From contig JBCCTV010000041.1 of assembly GCA_039197915.1 (NCBI GenBank), forward strand, positions 1-17,807: a stretch of DNA of 17,807 nucleotides. The letters run 5' to 3'. Both the position numbers and the translations under genes were made by a program. Below are positions 1-6,370 of the stretch, piece by piece. The notes below the pieces were generated by a model that was not told where the DNA came from, ran no database searches, and worked only from the letters and a program-made list of their open reading frames with translations. The number at the start of each line of letters is the position of its first letter. Within the stretch, counting starts at the first letter, position 1. Source of the stretch: JAJFFW01 sp039197915. Lineage in GTDB: Bacteria; Pseudomonadota; Alphaproteobacteria; Caulobacterales; Parvularculaceae.

Positions 1-1331
1 AAAAGAGCTTGTGCCCACGGCAATTCTTCAAGCCGCACTTGCGAATTCAAGTTCAACAAAAGGAGAGACCGCCTGTTGCTGAACGCACGAAATAGGGCGC
101 GACCGACCACAGCTTCAGCTTCTGTAGGAAGGCCTGATGTATAGATGCCGGATGTTATCTGCGGCAAGACCTCGGCCAGTACTTCAGGGGCTCCAATCTG
201 CCCGCCCTCGACAAGCTTGTCGATCGAGGCCATCCTGACTGATTGAATGCTTCGCTTGAAACTTCTCGGAAGCTCGGTGCCCGATGGACCTCCGACGATT
301 TCCTCGTCCGATCCAATCGGGCCGGAGACGCTATATGGATCGGCAATACCGACATCAAGCGGCAGCTTAGCTAGGCGCGCTGCAACTATCTTTGCAACGG
401 CATCGTGCCAGACTTTTACATCTTGCTCAGCTTGGGTTCGGCGGTATGCGCGTCTCTCTTCCGCATCGCCGTACTTTGACCTGTGTCGCTCAATTATTGT
501 CTCGACGTTATCGATGGGCTTGCCACCCGCCATCAAGGCGAGCAGTGCGCGCCGAGCCTTTTGGAATTGGCCGGACTGTTTTTTCCAGCGTTGCGCTGTT
601 GGCGCGGAAAGGGCCTGTTCGTAGTCGGCACACCAATTATCTGCGCGCATATCCCACCCATCTGACCCGTGGTCCGCGAGCAGATCAATCAAACTGTCGT
701 AGATGGGAATCCATCGCGTAAGGGTGTTGTGTTGGACGACTATCTGTTCACGTGGAGCCTTCGCGCTGAGTTGATCTCGGATTTCTCGAACGCTCCGTAC
801 AAACGTTCCCGCCGGTTTTTGTGCTGCACTGGGCTCTGGGTAGAACCTTAATTGGCCAAAGAACGGGGTGATCTCAGCTAAGATTTCCTCCGCAGCGTCG
901 GGATCATGCTCCAACAGCAGACAGACCGTAAGCAGCGCCGTCTCTTCGGGTGTCTGTGCAACAAACTCGCCTGATATTGCTTGCTGGTTGAGTCTTTTGA
1001 GGCCTCTGTCTGTCAGGTGCCAGTTGTTGAGCGCAAGGCGTGCGCGTTCGGTACTGGATTTTGGCAAGCCCAACTCTTCCGCCATAGCGATTTCATGCTG
1101 TCTTAGTTTCCCGCCAGCTGAGTATGCTGTGGTTGCAAATCCACCTCGAACCACTTCGGGCGTTGCCCATTTCGGCATGCCCGCCACGGGTGTCCGACTA
1201 CCAACGGTGAGGGCGCCGGACTTCATCGCGGCAAGAACAGCTCGCCATTGTCTTATCTTTTTTTTGCTTCTAGCGCTCAGGGCTTTGGCAAGATTAAGAA
1301 GTGCGTACTTCTCACCAGGTTGCTCGGCCAT
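1..1331 (-). CDS. Large protein of unknown function, C-terminal part beyond the left edge
   Basis: Reading the minus strand from an ATG at 1331, the frame stays open to the window edge for 443 complete codons, so the gene is partial. The start MAEQPGEKYALLNLAK is followed by a lysine-rich stretch (about residues 23-27) encoded by an A8 run. Next come a region with VGSRTPVAGMPKW and GGFATTAY (about residues 40-70), a mixed helical middle with FFGQLRFYPEP near residue 170, a Trp-rich section (about 230-330), and a segment near the edge reading RRSLLLLNLNSQVRLEELPW. I see no signal peptide, membrane helix, Walker motif or nuclease motif in the visible part. The start is the first ATG after the tRNA CCA. 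The leader is 12 nt with only a weak GAG as ribosome site. In-frame codons continue upstream through the tRNA T-arm (including a GTG) to a TAG in the D-loop. I do not recognise the family. It may be cargo of a mobile or defence island, given the tRNA and the fragments nearby. The open frame itself is certain; any function is unknown. Confidence 0.8.
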   Translation of the reverse strand, partial: MAEQPGEKYALLNLAKALSARSKKKIRQWRAVLAAMKSGALTVGSRTPVAGMPKWATPEVVRGGFATTAYSAGGKLRQHEIAMAEELGLPKSSTERARLALNNWHLTDRGLKRLNQQAISGEFVAQTPEETALLTVCLLLEHDPDAAEEILAEITPFFGQLRFYPEPSAAQKPAGTFVRSVREIRDQLSAKAPREQIVVQHNTLTRWIPIYDSLIDLLADHGSDGWDMRADNWCADYEQALSAPTAQRWKKQSGQFQKARRALLALMAGGKPIDNVETIIERHRSKYGDAEERRAYRRTQAEQDVKVWHDAVAKIVAARLAKLPLDVGIADPYSVSGPIGSDEEIVGGPSGTELPRSFKRSIQSVRMASIDKLVEGGQIGAPEVLAEVLPQITSGIYTSGLPTEAEAVVGRALFRAFSNRRSLLLLNLNSQVRLEELPWAQAL

Positions 1332-1343
1332 AGCTGTCTCGGT

Positions 1344-1418
1344 TGGGTCCGAGGGCGGGACTTGCACCCGCGCTCTCCGGGTCCAGAGCCCGGTGCTTTG
1401 CTGCTAAGCTACCTCGGA
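1344..1418 (-). tRNA. Atypical tRNA with CUG anticodon (Gln by anticodon), CCA encoded
   Basis: The minus strand folds as a complete 71-nt cloverleaf plus C73 and an encoded CCA (1344-1346). The acceptor stem is TCCGAGG/CCTCGGA with seven perfect pairs. The D-stem is GCTT/AAGC, the anticodon stem CCGGG/CCCGG with loop CTCTGGA (anticodon CTG, reading CAG), the variable loop is 5 nt, and the T-stem is GCGGG/CCCGC. T54-A58, G15-C48 and G19-C56 are possible, but the D-loop AGCAGCA has A where G18 is expected and the T-loop TGCAAGT has G at 55. The usual G18-U55 elbow pair is therefore absent. C73, C2-G71, C3-G70 and G37 differ from the glutamine identity elements known in E. coli, so the amino acid charged is uncertain. 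It lies immediately upstream of the large minus-strand gene and is probably co-transcribed with it. Such divergence fits an element-borne tRNA better than a housekeeping one. Confidence 0.85.
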
Positions 1419-1443
1419 TCAAAGCCATCATTGGCATTTTTAC

Positions 1444-1477
1444 AATGTGTACTTGCAACCTGGCATGTTCAAGTCAA
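1444..1477 (-). promoter_or_regulatory. Possible promoter for the tRNA and downstream large gene
   Basis: On the minus strand two overlapping -35-like hexamers occur, TTGACT (1472-1477) and TTGAAC (1467-1472). The second has CACATT 17 nt downstream (1444-1449), about 26 nt before the tRNA 5' end. The -10 match is weak, so this is only a candidate placed by position. Confidence 0.25.
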
Positions 1478-1641
1478 TGTTTAAAGGAATTCGCCAGTCG
1501 AGCCCCTGGTCTGTCATCAAAGTTAACATTCAGGTTGAGAAGTCCAATAACCGCCTTGTCCCGCAAAGCAGCCGTTGGCATGTTGCCAAGTGAACGGCAG
1601 ATTTTAGCCAATCCTAGCCGGTCCAGAATCATAAATTCACG

Positions 1642-1800
1642 ATGTCAGAGATCAGTTGGGATCGGTTTTTGGCACTGTTATCTACGGAGTCGCTCAAGGG
1701 ATTGAGCGACACAACATGGTATCAGCCCAAACAACTTAGCGATGTATGGAATGGTGCGACCGAGGTATACTGCAAAAACGTTTGGGTATTCGGGTTTTAG
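1642..1800 (+). pseudogene. Short ORF, probable gene fragment (copy A)
   Basis: A 52-codon frame from ATG 1642 to TAG 1798-1800 begins MSEISWDRFLALLSTES and continues through TTWYQPKQLSDVW. Codons 8-36 align without gaps to a second frame at 11571-11657 (copy B). The last 49 bp of that alignment match at 45 positions. In the upstream codons most differences fall in third positions and leave Arg, Ala, Ser and Thr unchanged (CGG/CGT, GCA/GCG, TCT/TCG, ACG/ACT). This indicates that both descend from one protein-coding sequence. There is no clear Shine-Dalgarno site and similarity stops after codon 36, so I read it as the remaining 5' end of a broken gene. WYQP..L..VW followed by GATEV faintly recalls the start of the FAD domain of xanthine dehydrogenases, but this is too short to rely on. 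A small intact gene is the alternative. Confidence 0.4.
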
Positions 1801-1910
1801 ATCCGGGCATGAGCGCGGGCGTCTGATCAAAGCTTGTGTATATGCGTAAGATTGCACGCCTTTTATATTCCGTAAACAACTCAAATGCCATTTTCTAGTT
1901 GCGCCCAGGA

Positions 1911-2648
1911 TCACCCCCAGATCTCCATCAGCAATCCGCGGGCGTCGCGGGCGTCGTCGGAAAATCGGATGGCTTCGTCTGAAAGGCGGGCCTTAGCGGC
2001 GATGGCTAAGACGCATGCGTCTAGGACGTCGTCTTTTGCGACGCCTTTGGCTCCGGCGATCGCGCGGGCTTGATCGCAGAGGCGCTCGCCGTTGCGTAGC
2101 CCGTTTTCTTGGAGCAAGCGAAGCCGTTCTGCGAAACCAAGCGCGGTTTTTTTCGGATGGTCGCAGGGCGCGCCTTTATTCAGCCTGGAGAAGGCGACTT
2201 CCGGGTGTCCCTCGCTGAGCCGCGTTTGGTCATGCTTTGAGATGGCGGCGTCGACCTCACGGATCTTATCGAGGATGAACCAGGTTTGTTTTGGCAGACC
2301 GGCGCCGCGCGCTTTGCCGAATGCGTTCGCCTCTTCGTAGGTGCGCGCGTCGAGCATGCCGCGCAGCGGCGTTGGGAAAACGGAGCTGTGCCGCTTCGGG
2401 CTCAGCGCTTTGCGCGCTAATGATTCGCAACCTCTTCGACCCTCATCAACCAAGCCGATTGGTATATCGACCATAATTGACACAGCTAACCGCCCCGGCC
2501 CATCGAACAGTGTTTGAAAGGATGGCCAAACCGATACGCTCGCAGCGCCGCCCTTTAGGGGCCGGCGCACACAAACCCAGCCGGCGCGGCATCCATCGAC
2601 GCCCAAGACGAAGGGGGACGAGGCCTTTCCCCCGTTAGTTGCTGGCAT
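1911..2648 (-). CDS. DUF429 family protein (predicted RNase H-fold nuclease)
   Basis: The product is about 245 residues and carries the signatures of DUF429 proteins. These are an N-terminal FVLGVDGCRAGW (about residues 13-24) with the first conserved Asp, DIPIGL (61-66), EGHPEVAF (147-154) and a C-terminal DDVLDACVLAIAA (206-218). The spacing of these acidic residues resembles an RNase H-like active site, and the family is predicted to be a nuclease, but the substrate is unknown. The ATG at 2648 is chosen because AAGAG lies 8 nt upstream and the DGCR motif follows closely. ATG 2696 is possible, and a longer frame from 2804 would overlap the divergent rcdA gene. It stands alone between accessory DNA and rcdA, transcribed divergently from rcdA. 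Family assignment is firm; biochemical function is inference. Confidence 0.85.
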   Translation of the reverse strand: MPATNGGKASSPFVLGVDGCRAGWVCVRRPLKGGAASVSVWPSFQTLFDGPGRLAVSIMVDIPIGLVDEGRRGCESLARKALSPKRHSSVFPTPLRGMLDARTYEEANAFGKARGAGLPKQTWFILDKIREVDAAISKHDQTRLSEGHPEVAFSRLNKGAPCDHPKKTALGFAERLRLLQENGLRNGERLCDQARAIAGAKGVAKDDVLDACVLAIAAKARLSDEAIRFSDDARDARGLLMEIWG

Positions 2649-2744
2649 GGGCGTTGCTCTTTTTCGCTGTGATCGTGATGCATCGCGCTTCGACATGCTG
2701 AACGAAACGGAAAATGCGTCTTTTCGCTGAGGGGCGCTTGCGAT

Positions 2745-2749
2745 AAGGA
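2745..2749 (+). promoter_or_regulatory. Ribosome binding site of rcdA
   Basis: AAGGA lies 8 nt before GTG 2758 and 11 nt before ATG 2761. This favours GTG 2758 or ATG 2761 over the internal ATG at 2779. Confidence 0.6.
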
Positions 2750-2757
2750 TACTGTGG

Positions 2758-3264
2758 GTGATGCATCGGAATGCTGTAATGAAGACGGAAAGTGGGGCCG
2801 TCAATTTCGTTAAGTCGGAGCTTTTTGCGCGAACCTTCAGCGAGGGGATGACCCTCGTAGAAGAGACGGCGAACTATCTCGACGGGGACGGCCGGATAAC
2901 ATCGAAGGCGCTGCCGCGTGACGCAGCGCTCGGCTATGCCGCGTCGTCGATGCGGTTAACCACACAGCTTATGCAAATCGCCTCTTGGCTCCTCGTGATG
3001 CGGGCGTTGCGCGAAGGCGAGATGTCGATCACTGAGGCCTGCGATGAGAAGTACAGGGTACGCTCTAAGATCGAACCGGTCTCGGAAAGCTTAAACGCCG
3101 ACGCGCCGCAGGAGTTATCCGCACTGATCTCTAGAGCGCTCGCGCTTCACCAACGTATTGCGCGGTTAGACCTGGAACTGTTCAACGGTGAACAGGTTCA
3201 AGCGCCCACCTTAGACGCACATGCGCAGCAGGAAGCTTTGCTTCAGGCGTTCGGACAAAACTAA
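2758..3264 (+). CDS. rcdA: RcdA-like protein (DUF1465), CtrA degradation regulator
   Basis: The protein is 168 residues and matches the alphaproteobacterial DUF1465 family. It has FARTFSEGMTLVEETANYLDG (about residues 23-43) and a helical core SSMRLTTQLMQIASWLLVMRAL with REGEM (63-89), then two more predicted helices. In Caulobacter RcdA works with CpdR as an adaptor that helps ClpXP degrade the master regulator CtrA at the flagellated-to-stalked pole during the G1-S transition. There are no membrane segments, so it is cytosolic. GTG 2758 is the start best placed for AAGGA at 2745-2749; ATG 2761 directly follows and is nearly equivalent. It converges on rpmE. The family match is strong. The exact CtrA role is inferred from Caulobacter, because some DUF1465 proteins in other orders have not been tested. 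Confidence 0.88.
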   Translation: MMHRNAVMKTESGAVNFVKSELFARTFSEGMTLVEETANYLDGDGRITSKALPRDAALGYAASSMRLTTQLMQIASWLLVMRALREGEMSITEACDEKYRVRSKIEPVSESLNADAPQELSALISRALALHQRIARLDLELFNGEQVQAPTLDAHAQQEALLQAFGQN

Positions 3265-3364
3265 CGCTTAAAACGGCTGATCGTGACCTACGCGATGAAC
3301 CGCGTCGATCGCGCGGGTGCCTACCAGGTTTTGAAAAACCCAAGCTCAGTGGAAAGACGCGCGC

Positions 3365-3589
3365 CTACTTTTTCAGGCCGAAAGCGCCGAACTTCTTATT
3401 GAATTGCGAGACGCGTCCGCGCTCTAGGACCTGTTGTGGGCCGCCTGTCCAAGCCGGGTGGCTCGCCGGATCGATGTCCAGGTTTAAAACGGCGCCAGGC
3501 TCGCCGTAGGTCGAGCGTGTTTCAAACGACGATCCGTCGGTCATCACGACTTTGATTGTGTGATACTCGGGATGAATATCTTTTTTCAT
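3365..3589 (-). CDS. rpmE: 50S ribosomal protein L31 (bL31)
   Basis: The 74-residue product begins MKKDIHPEYHTIKVVMTDG and contains HPAWTGGPQQV and FNKKFGAFGLKK, the usual alphaproteobacterial bL31. It has no cysteine, so it is the zinc-independent form rather than the CxxC type. bL31 sits at the central protuberance and bridges the two ribosomal subunits. The start at 3589 has AAGG about 11 nt upstream and gives the family length. An upstream extension of the frame to 3727 is Arg-rich and unlike bL31, so it is rejected. The gene is single, convergent with rcdA and divergent from the beta-propeller gene. A hairpin GGTTTT/AAAACC near 3328-3341, downstream of the stop codon, is too weak to call a terminator. 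Confidence 0.95.
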   Translation of the reverse strand: MKKDIHPEYHTIKVVMTDGSSFETRSTYGEPGAVLNLDIDPASHPAWTGGPQQVLERGRVSQFNKKFGAFGLKK

Positions 3590-3698
3590 TTCGCGGCGCC
3601 TTGTGGTCGGATCGGAGAGGTTGTTTTCGCAGAGCAAATCCCCGCGAAGCGGCTGAATAGGCAAAGCGCGGCGACGACGCAACCGTTTATTCGCGCAA

Positions 3699-3727
3699 AT
3701 TCTCATTCGCCGCTTGGCGCGGTGCAA
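3699..3727 (-). promoter_or_regulatory. rpmE: Possible rpmE promoter
   Basis: On the minus strand TTGCAC (3722-3727) is followed after exactly 17 nt by GAGAAT (3699-3704). Position and spacing suit a sigma-70-type promoter that would give rpmE a leader of about 100 nt. The -10 is a partial match. Confidence 0.35.
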
Positions 3728-3778
3728 TAATATGACTTAGGCTCGTCATGCGCGAAGGCAGGGTGAGGCGAGTAACGT

Positions 3779-4849
3779 ATGGCGCGAATAATGGCTTGGG
3801 GCTGCGCGATAGTCGTGATCGCAGCCAGCGTTGCCGCATTTATCTCCGAACGACTCGATACGCTTAACTTTTTCGATGATGTCCAGGCTAGTTTTAGCGA
3901 TGCTTGCACACCGGTGCGCGGGGCCATCGCGCCGGGCGTTATTCATATCGACCGGCTAACGCGGCGCGCGTTCATCGGAGCTTTGGAGCAGGGCAAATCC
4001 CGCCGCGGCGTCATCTACTCGGCGAGCCTGGATGACCCGCTCGATGCGGCTGGGTGGCAGGATCAAACAGGTGGCGCGCCTGTGCGTTTTTCACCGCGGG
4101 CGATCGATCTTTTCAGGTCGAGAGACGCGGCGGCGCGGGCAGATGAGCCGACAGGCGGTGTTTTGTTTGTTGCGAACATCGCGGCGAAAACAATCGACGC
4201 GTTTACGGTCAACGGCGCGAGCGCGCTTGAATACCGGGAAAGCTATGTTGAACGGCGGTTGACGGCGCCGGTGGGGGTCGCAGCCGTTGGTGGAAACGCG
4301 TTCTATGCGGTGGTTGATCCGGGCGCTGCGAACGGCGCGTGGAGCCATAATATCGTCGCACCAAGATCGACCGGCTTTGTTCTGCATTTCAACGGCGTCG
4401 CTTGGCGGGAAGCCGCCCGCGGATTAAAGCGGCCCTCAGGCATTGCGTTGAGTGAAGACGGCGCACAAGTATTCGTTGCCGAAGCGGGCCTTCGTGCAAT
4501 CCGCATCTTTGACCGGTCTCTTGAAACCGGGAATTTAACGCTTCAATCGGTCGTTGACCTCGACGCGGAGCCATTTTCTATCAAGCGGGCAGGGGCGGAT
4601 GAATTTTGGATTGCGGCTTGGCCAAAGCCGCTTGCCGTGTCAGCTTTAGAAGGCGATCGCGCCGACGTCGCGCCGTCTGCGATTTACGTTTTAAAGCTGA
4701 ACACTGAAGGCGTCTTTGAAGCGACGCCCGTATTGGCCGATACCGGGGCGGCGCTTTCCGGCGCCACAGCCACTGCCCGCCTAGGCGATCGGTTGTTAAT
4801 CGGCGCGCCCTTCGCCGACAAGTACCTCACCTGCCGCGTTCCGACCTAA
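3779..4849 (+). CDS. Paraoxonase-like six-bladed beta-propeller protein, probably non-catalytic
   Basis: The product is 356 residues. Residues about 4-24 form a single hydrophobic N-terminal helix (signal anchor or signal peptide), so the propeller is probably periplasmic. By eye the body is colinear with paraoxonase/arylesterase proteins: VIYSASLDD, LFVANIAAKTIDAF, APVGVAAVGGNAFYAV, PSGIALSEDGAQVFVAE and a C-terminal LSGATATARLGDRLLIGAPF. Compared with human PON1, positions matching His115 and His134 read Arg (SPRAIDLF) and Ile (VANIA). The calcium ligand Asn168 is Val (VGV for NDI), Asn224 is Ser (PSG for ANG), and His285 is Trp (AAWPKP). This suggests the calcium site and lactonase centre are lost, leaving a binding or structural role. 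GAGG lies about 11 nt before ATG 3779; the ATG at 3791 is possible. SMP-30/gluconolactonase-type annotation would be an alternative label. Confidence 0.7.
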   Translation: MARIMAWGCAIVVIAASVAAFISERLDTLNFFDDVQASFSDACTPVRGAIAPGVIHIDRLTRRAFIGALEQGKSRRGVIYSASLDDPLDAAGWQDQTGGAPVRFSPRAIDLFRSRDAAARADEPTGGVLFVANIAAKTIDAFTVNGASALEYRESYVERRLTAPVGVAAVGGNAFYAVVDPGAANGAWSHNIVAPRSTGFVLHFNGVAWREAARGLKRPSGIALSEDGAQVFVAEAGLRAIRIFDRSLETGNLTLQSVVDLDAEPFSIKRAGADEFWIAAWPKPLAVSALEGDRADVAPSAIYVLKLNTEGVFEATPVLADTGAALSGATATARLGDRLLIGAPFADKYLTCRVPT

Positions 4850-4883
4850 GTCCGAGCCTAAGCGACGCGGGGCTGCTAAACGA

Positions 4884-4921
4884 CCGCGCATTCGCCGTCG
4901 ACCCCCGCATTCGCCGTCGAC
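4884..4921 (+). repeat. 19-bp tandem duplication upstream of thrC
   Basis: Two adjacent 19-bp units (4884-4902 and 4903-4921) share CGCATTCGCCGTCGAC and differ at one base. The second unit abuts the GGAGG of thrC. It looks like a recent slippage duplication in the leader. The inner GTCGAC is a palindrome, so a regulatory role is possible but unsupported. Confidence 0.8.
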
Positions 4922-4926
4922 GGAGG
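4921..4926 (+). promoter_or_regulatory. thrC: Ribosome binding site deciding the thrC start
   Basis: CGGAGG ends 7 nt before GTG 4934, an ideal spacing. The later in-frame ATGs at 4952 and 4961 lack such a site, although 4961 would give the more usual family N-terminus MDYHSTRG. Confidence 0.6.
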
Positions 4927-4933
4927 CGTCGTT

Positions 4934-6367
4934 GTGTGGCAATCCACGCCCATGAACGTCATGGACTATCACTCGACACGCGGCCAAGCGCCGGCCGTTG
5001 GCTTTGAAGAGGCGCTTTTGCGCGGGCTTGCCCCGGACGGTGGGCTTTACGTGCCAGAGCATTGGCCGACAATTTCGTCGTCAACGCTCGCAGGCTTTCG
5101 CGGCGCGACTTTCGCTGAGGTTGCAGCACGCTTGCTCGCGCCCTACGCCGCCGGCGCTTTTGATTACAAGGCGCTGCATGGGCTCGCTGAGAAAGCCTAT
5201 GGGAGCTTCGACCACAAAGCTGTGGCTCCGCTCGTGCGCCTGGGCGCAAAAGACTTCATCATGGAGCTGCACCACGGGCCTACGCTCGCCTTCAAAGATG
5301 TGGCCATGCAGTTCCTAGGCAGATTATTCGATGCGGTGCTCGAACGGCGCGACCGGCGGGTTTCGATCATCGGCGCGACGTCTGGCGATACGGGTGCGGC
5401 GGCGATCGAAGCCTTTCGGGGCCAGGACCGCGTTGACGTTTTCATCCTTCACCCAAAGGGTCGCGTTTCTGAAGTTCAACGCCGGATCATGACCAGCGTC
5501 CAAGACGAGAATATCCACAACATTGCGATCGAAGGGTCTTTTGACGACTGCCAACGCATCGTCAAAGCAATGTTCCGTGATCAGAAATTTTCAGAAAGCG
5601 TCGGTCTCGGCGGCGTAAATTCAATCAATTGGGTCCGGCTTGCCGTCCAAATCGTTTATTATTTCACGGCGATTGCTGATTACGCGGCGGACGGAGAAAG
5701 GTTATCGTTCGTTGTTCCGACGGGGAACTTTGGCGACATATTTGCGGGCTATGCCGCCAAGCGGATGGGCGCGCCCATGAACACACTATGCGTCGCCGTG
5801 AACGATAACGACATTCTAGCCCGCGCGATTAACACCGGTGAATACCAGCCGCGTGGCGTCAGAATAACGTCGTCGCCGTCAATGGATATCCAAGTCGCCA
5901 GCAACTTTGAACGCCTGATATATGAGGCGGGCGGACGGAACGCCGAAGACACGCGCGCTTTCATAGCAGCTGTCGACACGCCCACTGGCGCGCGCATGAA
6001 CCCCCATACGCTCGCTGAGATAAGACGAGATTTTTCTGCCGAGACAGCAGACGAACATGAAACGGCGGAGGCGATCGCTGCACATCTGGCGGCAACTGAT
6101 GCGCTCATTGATCCGCATACGGCTGTTGGCGTTGTGGCGCTTGAGAAGGCGCGGTTGCGCGGCGAAATTCCAGGACCCGCCGTTGTCCTATCAACAGCGC
6201 ATCCGGCAAAGTTCCCGAAAGCGGTTAAAGATGCATGCGGGCGCGAGCCGGCGCTGCCGAACCGTTTCAGCGACCTCTATGATCGCCCGGAAAAACTGCT
6301 CGACGCCGCAAATGAGGTTGAGGCCATCAAAGCGATCGTGAGAGACCGAACGCGTGTCGGCGGTTAG
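4934..6367 (+). CDS. thrC: Threonine synthase
   Basis: This PLP enzyme converts O-phosphohomoserine to threonine, the last step of threonine synthesis, in the cytosol. The 477 residues show the family order: YHSTRGQAP (12-20), GLAPDGGLYVP (31-41), HHGPTLAFKD with the PLP-binding Lys121, the phosphate-cradling GATSGDTGAAA (147-157), VNSINWVRL (228-236) and PTGNFGDIFAGY (262-273). Length agrees with the long bacterial and fungal-type enzyme. The start is a GTG with GGAGG 7 nt upstream; ATG 4952 or 4961 would shorten it by 6 or 9 residues. It heads an operon with the M16 protease (3-nt gap) and a GNAT gene. Its partner thrB is about 8 kb away on the other strand, so the two are not co-transcribed. 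Confidence 0.96.
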   Translation: MWQSTPMNVMDYHSTRGQAPAVGFEEALLRGLAPDGGLYVPEHWPTISSSTLAGFRGATFAEVAARLLAPYAAGAFDYKALHGLAEKAYGSFDHKAVAPLVRLGAKDFIMELHHGPTLAFKDVAMQFLGRLFDAVLERRDRRVSIIGATSGDTGAAAIEAFRGQDRVDVFILHPKGRVSEVQRRIMTSVQDENIHNIAIEGSFDDCQRIVKAMFRDQKFSESVGLGGVNSINWVRLAVQIVYYFTAIADYAADGERLSFVVPTGNFGDIFAGYAAKRMGAPMNTLCVAVNDNDILARAINTGEYQPRGVRITSSPSMDIQVASNFERLIYEAGGRNAEDTRAFIAAVDTPTGARMNPHTLAEIRRDFSAETADEHETAEAIAAHLAATDALIDPHTAVGVVALEKARLRGEIPGPAVVLSTAHPAKFPKAVKDACGREPALPNRFSDLYDRPEKLLDAANEVEAIKAIVRDRTRVGG

Positions 6368-6370
6368 ACG

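Larger units (their letters stand above)
1419..1910. other. Accessory intergenic stretch
   Basis: This stretch of about 490 bp separates the tRNA from the DUF429 gene. It holds the candidate tRNA promoter near its left end and the short plus-strand fragment (copy A) at 1642-1800. Base composition is visibly more AT-rich than the core genes to the right. The rest (1480-1640 and 1801-1910) shows no gene, strong hairpin or repeat that I can support. Confidence 0.5.

Noticed and set aside
868..1407. Plus-strand frame of 179 codons
   Set aside because: It is antisense to the large minus-strand gene and reads through the tRNA; its composition is Arg/Ser/Cys-rich without protein-like blocks.
1344..1418. 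tRNA 3' end as an attachment site for an integrated element
   Set aside because: No integrase is visible beside it and no second copy of the tRNA 3' end occurs elsewhere in the window; it cannot be tested here because the left side is cut.
1343..1705. Plus-strand frame starting in the tRNA
   Set aside because: A typical false ORF across an antisense tRNA; the sequence is explained by the tRNA.
1678..1914. Minus-strand frame of 78 codons
   Set aside because: It overlaps copy A on the opposite strand, where paired synonymous changes support the plus frame, and it has no recognisable features.
3365..3727. Longer 120-residue form of L31
   Set aside because: The added 46 residues are Arg-rich and absent from bL31; ATG 3589 has a ribosome site and gives the family length.
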